A DNA stretch of 18,297 nucleotides. Source: MGR-bin208 sp043780275. Lineage in GTDB: Bacteria > Bacteroidota > Bacteroidia > Chitinophagales > Chitinophagaceae. Both the position numbers and the translations under genes were made by a program. Positions 15,592 through 18,297 of the stretch are shown piece by piece. Below the pieces are notes generated by a model. The model did no database searches, was not told the origin of the DNA, and saw only the letters and a program-made list of their open reading frames with translations. Within the stretch, counting starts at the first letter, position 1. Every line of letters begins with the position of its first letter. The DNA lies in NCBI GenBank assembly GCA_043780275.1, contig JAYWCV010000141.1:1-18297 (forward strand). Direction: 5' to 3'.

Positions 15592-15903
15592 ATGGAAAAT
15601 ATTACTGTTGAAGAATTAAAAACAAGGATGGATAGTGGAGAGATTTTGCATGTAATAGATGTTAGAGAACCCGACGAATATGCCGAAACAAATATCGGTG
15701 CTCAATTAATTCCGTTGGGTAAAATATTGAGTATGCAGATAGATGAAATTGATGAACTGAAAGAGGAAGAATTAATCATTCATTGCCGCAGTGGCAAAAG
15801 AAGCTTGCAAGCGGCCATGTTTTTAGAAATGCTGGGTTTTAAAAAAACAAGAAACCTGGTAGGTGGTATCCTGGAATGGAACGAAAAATTTGGCCCTAAA
15901 TAA
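15592..15903 (+). CDS. single-domain rhodanese-like protein
   Basis: This 103-residue cytoplasmic protein is one rhodanese domain: VIDVREPDEY (about 21-30), then the active-site loop HCRSGKRS with the persulfide-forming cysteine (about C65) and the C-terminal VGGILEWNEKFGP. Such proteins carry sulfane sulfur, like GlpE or PspE, but the acceptor is unknown. A six-residue CRSGKR loop fits sulfurtransferases and not Cdc25-type phosphatases (seven). The gene starts 16 bases after the PASTA gene and probably shares its transcript. It ends at a strong terminator. Confidence 0.92.
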   Translation: MENITVEELKTRMDSGEILHVIDVREPDEYAETNIGAQLIPLGKILSMQIDEIDELKEEELIIHCRSGKRSLQAAMFLEMLGFKKTRNLVGGILEWNEKFGPK

Positions 15904-15941
15904 AAAAAACGGCGATCGAATTAACAGGTCGCCGGTTTTTT
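15902..15941. terminator. bidirectional intrinsic terminator
   Basis: An A-run plus CGGCGA (to 15915) pairs with TCGCCGG plus a T-run (from 15929) around an inner loop of about 13 bases, with one bulged C. It sits directly after the rhodanese stop and before the convergent receptor stop at 15956, and can serve both genes. It also shows that the receptor transcript is likely monocistronic. Confidence 0.8.
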
Positions 15942-15955
15942 GTTTACAAAAAAAA

Positions 15956-18121
15956 TTAAAGTTTAATATTTAACCCCAGCATGAAGTTACTGCCGGCCAT
16001 CGGGAAATAATAATTATTGTCAATTAAAGCTCCTCCTGAAATATAACTGAACGTATAACCATTCGGTTCGTATTTTTTATTCAATACATTGTTCAGTTGT
16101 AAAATGATATTCGCTTCTTTCATCCAACCTTTTTTGATGGTATAGATGGCATTTATATCCTGTACAAAAAAGGCATTCAATTTCCGGTTTTCATTTTGGG
16201 TATTATCCAGATATTGTTTACCAACATATTTATTACTGAAGTTCAATTCAACACTTTTACAAGGTAGTATCGTAAAGTTTGTTCCGCCAATGATTGATGG
16301 TGAATAAGCGATATCCGTATTTGAATATTTATTTATTTTTTGTCCGCCAATATCATAGTTGTCAATAAATTCTGTAATGCTTTTCACTTTATTTTTACTT
16401 AAACTAAGGTTGGCAGAGGCTTTCAGCCATTTATTTATTTGAGTAGTTCCTTCTAATTCAATGCCGGCTCTGTAGCTATCCGGTATATTGGTTCTTGTAT
16501 AAGCCCCAACATCATTGATCTGACCTGTCAGCACTAATTGGTCTTTATAAAGCATATGGTAAAGCGTAATACCGAATTGCGATTTCGACAATCTTTTCTC
16601 TATACCAATTTCTGTATCATACAGTCGTTCAGATTTGGGTTTAATCGAAGCACTGGTTTCAAAATCTGCACGGTTGGGCTCTCTGTTTGCAATAGCATGA
16701 GATACATATCCCTGCCATCCATTTTTTGTATAACTGGTTCCCAGTTTTGGATTAAAGAAATGATAATTGCTGTTCACGTCTAATCTGGGATTGTTTCTGA
16801 ATCCACTAATGGTATATCGTACATTTCTGTATTGAACGTCATAAAATAAAGTCCAGTTTGCAGTAAGATGCGTTAATTCTTTAAAGAAAAAACTTGCATC
16901 GGTTTTATCTGCATTCAAATCATACCAGCCGGCAGGTAGTTTCAATCCTTTTTCTGCCCAGATAATTTCTCCAAAATGATTGCCATCATATTTTGTAATT
17001 CCTCCACCCAATGTAAATTCGTTCTTATTTTTCTTGTACTGAAGTGAAAGAATATTACCATAAAAATCATTATCCAGCCATAACCTGCGTATCATGTCTG
17101 AACGTTTGATGGTAACAGTACCAACAACTTGATCCGGTAAACCATACTTTGCATATTTCTGGTCGGCTTTATATTGTTCGTAAAACCCTTTTCCCTTTAT
17201 ATAAAATATGGCATTAGATAAGGTCAGGTTTTCTGAGAACTGATGATTAAAGAAAAGTTGATAATGATCCTGCTTGTAATTATCGGTTTCATTGTTGTAT
17301 GGCGTTCCCGGTTTATCCATACCGGCAGGGTTAAAAGTTCTTCTGCTTGTTAAATCTTTCTGAGATACCCCGTACCATGCCTGGTATGTTTTTTCATCAC
17401 CAGAAAAATGATTGAACCGGATAGATGATTTTTTATTGATGTATGCAGTAGAGAGATAATACGATTTTAAGTTGCTGCTTGCCCTGTCTACAAACCCGTC
17501 ACTGCTTATACGCGATAATCGGAAGTCGGTTGTAAAATGTCCGCCAATCAATCCGCTTCCAATTTTCAACGTATTCTTCTGGGTATTGAAAGATCCAAAA
17601 CTGTTATTGAATTCAGTATAGGGTTTATCTTTTACTTCATTGGTACTGATATTAATTGTTGCTCCAAATGCGCCGACTCCATTCGATGAAGTACCCACTC
17701 CCCGTTGTACCTGAATACTGCCGACAGACGACATAAAATCAGGCATATCTACAAAAAATGTTCCCTGCGATTCAGGATCATTATAGGGGATGCCATTCAA
17801 CGTAACATTAATCCGGGTGGCATCTGTGCCACGAATTCTGATACCGGTATATCCTACGCCATTCCCTGCATCCGAATTAATGACTGCCGATGGAATCTGA
17901 TTTAAGAAAAAGGGGATGTCCTGGCCAAGATTCTTTTTTTCAATTTCGGCAGCAGAAATATTTGTTTTTGTGAACGGAGCATGAATACCTGCTCTGATTG
18001 CTTTTACTTCAATGGGTTCCAATAATAAAAAACTATCTTTTTGCAAGGTTGATGTTTCATGCTGACTGAAAGCAGCCATACTGAAAAAAGAAACGGCAAA
18101 TAAAAATACAATCTTCTTCAT
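15956..18121 (-). CDS. TonB-dependent outer-membrane receptor, predicted thiamin transporter
   Basis: This 721-residue protein has a signal peptide (1-19, cut at AAFSQ), a plug domain (about 50-160; IPFFLNQIPSAV, GYTGIRIRGTDATRINVTLNG, VQRGVGTSSNGVGAFGATINI) and a ~550-residue beta-barrel. A possible TonB box lies in EPIEVKAIRA near 35-44. There is no N-terminal carboxypeptidase-like domain and no SusD partner, so it is not a SusC-type protein. The usual family length is 600-800. The leader carries a TPP riboswitch, and riboswitch-controlled TonB receptors of this kind are known as outer-membrane thiamin transporters in Bacteroidota. Substrate assignment rests on the riboswitch. No PnuT or thiamin kinase gene is in the window, and the gene ends at a terminator, so it appears to stand alone. 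Confidence 0.93.
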   Translation of the reverse strand: MKKIVFLFAVSFFSMAAFSQHETSTLQKDSFLLLEPIEVKAIRAGIHAPFTKTNISAAEIEKKNLGQDIPFFLNQIPSAVINSDAGNGVGYTGIRIRGTDATRINVTLNGIPYNDPESQGTFFVDMPDFMSSVGSIQVQRGVGTSSNGVGAFGATINISTNEVKDKPYTEFNNSFGSFNTQKNTLKIGSGLIGGHFTTDFRLSRISSDGFVDRASSNLKSYYLSTAYINKKSSIRFNHFSGDEKTYQAWYGVSQKDLTSRRTFNPAGMDKPGTPYNNETDNYKQDHYQLFFNHQFSENLTLSNAIFYIKGKGFYEQYKADQKYAKYGLPDQVVGTVTIKRSDMIRRLWLDNDFYGNILSLQYKKNKNEFTLGGGITKYDGNHFGEIIWAEKGLKLPAGWYDLNADKTDASFFFKELTHLTANWTLFYDVQYRNVRYTISGFRNNPRLDVNSNYHFFNPKLGTSYTKNGWQGYVSHAIANREPNRADFETSASIKPKSERLYDTEIGIEKRLSKSQFGITLYHMLYKDQLVLTGQINDVGAYTRTNIPDSYRAGIELEGTTQINKWLKASANLSLSKNKVKSITEFIDNYDIGGQKINKYSNTDIAYSPSIIGGTNFTILPCKSVELNFSNKYVGKQYLDNTQNENRKLNAFFVQDINAIYTIKKGWMKEANIILQLNNVLNKKYEPNGYTFSYISGGALIDNNYYFPMAGSNFMLGLNIKL

Positions 18122-18170
18122 TTTTTATTTTTTAAAAGTTACTTAAATGAAGGAAAATGCAAATTACAGG

Positions 18171-18199
18171 GGGAGCTAAAATAAATTTTGTCACCTCCC
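18171..18199 (-). promoter_or_regulatory. possible expression-platform hairpin competing with riboswitch P1
   Basis: On the minus strand GGGAG (18195-18199) can pair with CTCCC (18171-18175), with an inner AAAA/TTTT stem. The GGGA bases are the 3' arm of riboswitch stem P1, so both folds cannot exist at once. No T-tract follows, so it is not a plain intrinsic terminator. Confidence 0.35.
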
Positions 18200-18274
18200 T
18201 GCGCAGGCATTATCCTGATCAGGTTCTACGGGTTTGTTCTCAGCCATTCGAAAAAAATCGAAAGCACCCCGGGA
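18196..18274 (-). ncRNA. TPP (thiamin pyrophosphate) riboswitch, thi-box
   Basis: The minus strand carries the conserved TPP aptamer signatures in order: GGGGTGC, then CTGAGA (18238-18243), ACCCGTAGAACCTGATC, GGATAATGCC and GCGCAGGGA. Stem P1 is TCCC (18271-18274) with GGGA (18196-18199). The variable P3 hairpin is CTTTCGA/TCGAATG-like around a T-run. All sequence blocks of the thi-box are present, so identity is firm. It lies about 75 bases before the TonB receptor start and should lower its expression when TPP is plentiful. The transcription start is probably near the window end. Confidence 0.95.
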
Positions 18275-18297
18275 AACTTTGTGGTTCTTTATTTTCA

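Overview
The window looks like chromosomal DNA of a Bacteroidota bacterium, most likely of the Chitinophagaceae or a close relative. The DNA is AT-rich and shows Bacteroidota-type promoters (TTTG at -33, TAnnTTTG at -7) rather than Shine-Dalgarno-led genes. The gene content also fits: SPII lipoproteins, a TonB-dependent receptor, a long-form IspH, a LuxC-type reductase beside a ferredoxin, and a short alpha-glucan phosphorylase homologue. Genus assignment is not possible from the sequence alone. No tRNA, rRNA, insertion sequence, prophage or CRISPR array was found.

Layout. 1-2012: NADP-dependent isocitrate dehydrogenase (-) diverges from a Crp/Fnr-family regulator (+) that has a perfect FNR-type palindrome in front of it. 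2016-4560: a two-gene operon (-) with a DtxR/MntR-type repressor overlapping an Nramp metal transporter that carries a fused universal stress protein domain; its promoter carries a palindrome over the -7 element. 4682-5635: a lipoprotein of unknown function. 5745-10131: alpha-glucan metabolism, with a phosphorylase homologue (+) and a GH13 alpha-amylase-family lipoprotein (+) on either side of ispH (-). 10180-11655: an HtrA/DegP-type protease (-). 11824-13228: a LuxC-type acyl-CoA reductase (-) diverging from a 2[4Fe-4S] ferredoxin (+). 13229-13728: a 500-base stretch with no intact gene; it holds a chain of hairpins ending in a strong terminator (possible small RNA) and the wreck of a DUF4440/NTF2-like gene. 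13729-15903: D-Ala-D-Ala ligase, a membrane-anchored three-PASTA protein and a single-domain rhodanese, all (+). 15956-18274: a TonB-dependent receptor (-) behind a TPP riboswitch, so very probably an outer-membrane thiamin transporter.

Most genes are housekeeping or core metabolism. The points of most interest are: the glucan phosphorylase homologue has threonine where the PLP-binding lysine should be; the Crp/Fnr protein's recognition helix matches the palindrome upstream of its own gene; the metal operon has a readable repressor site; a decayed gene can be reconstructed codon by codon; and the thiamin receptor's leader offers an alternative hairpin that competes with riboswitch stem P1. 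I did not find a clearly novel multi-gene system.
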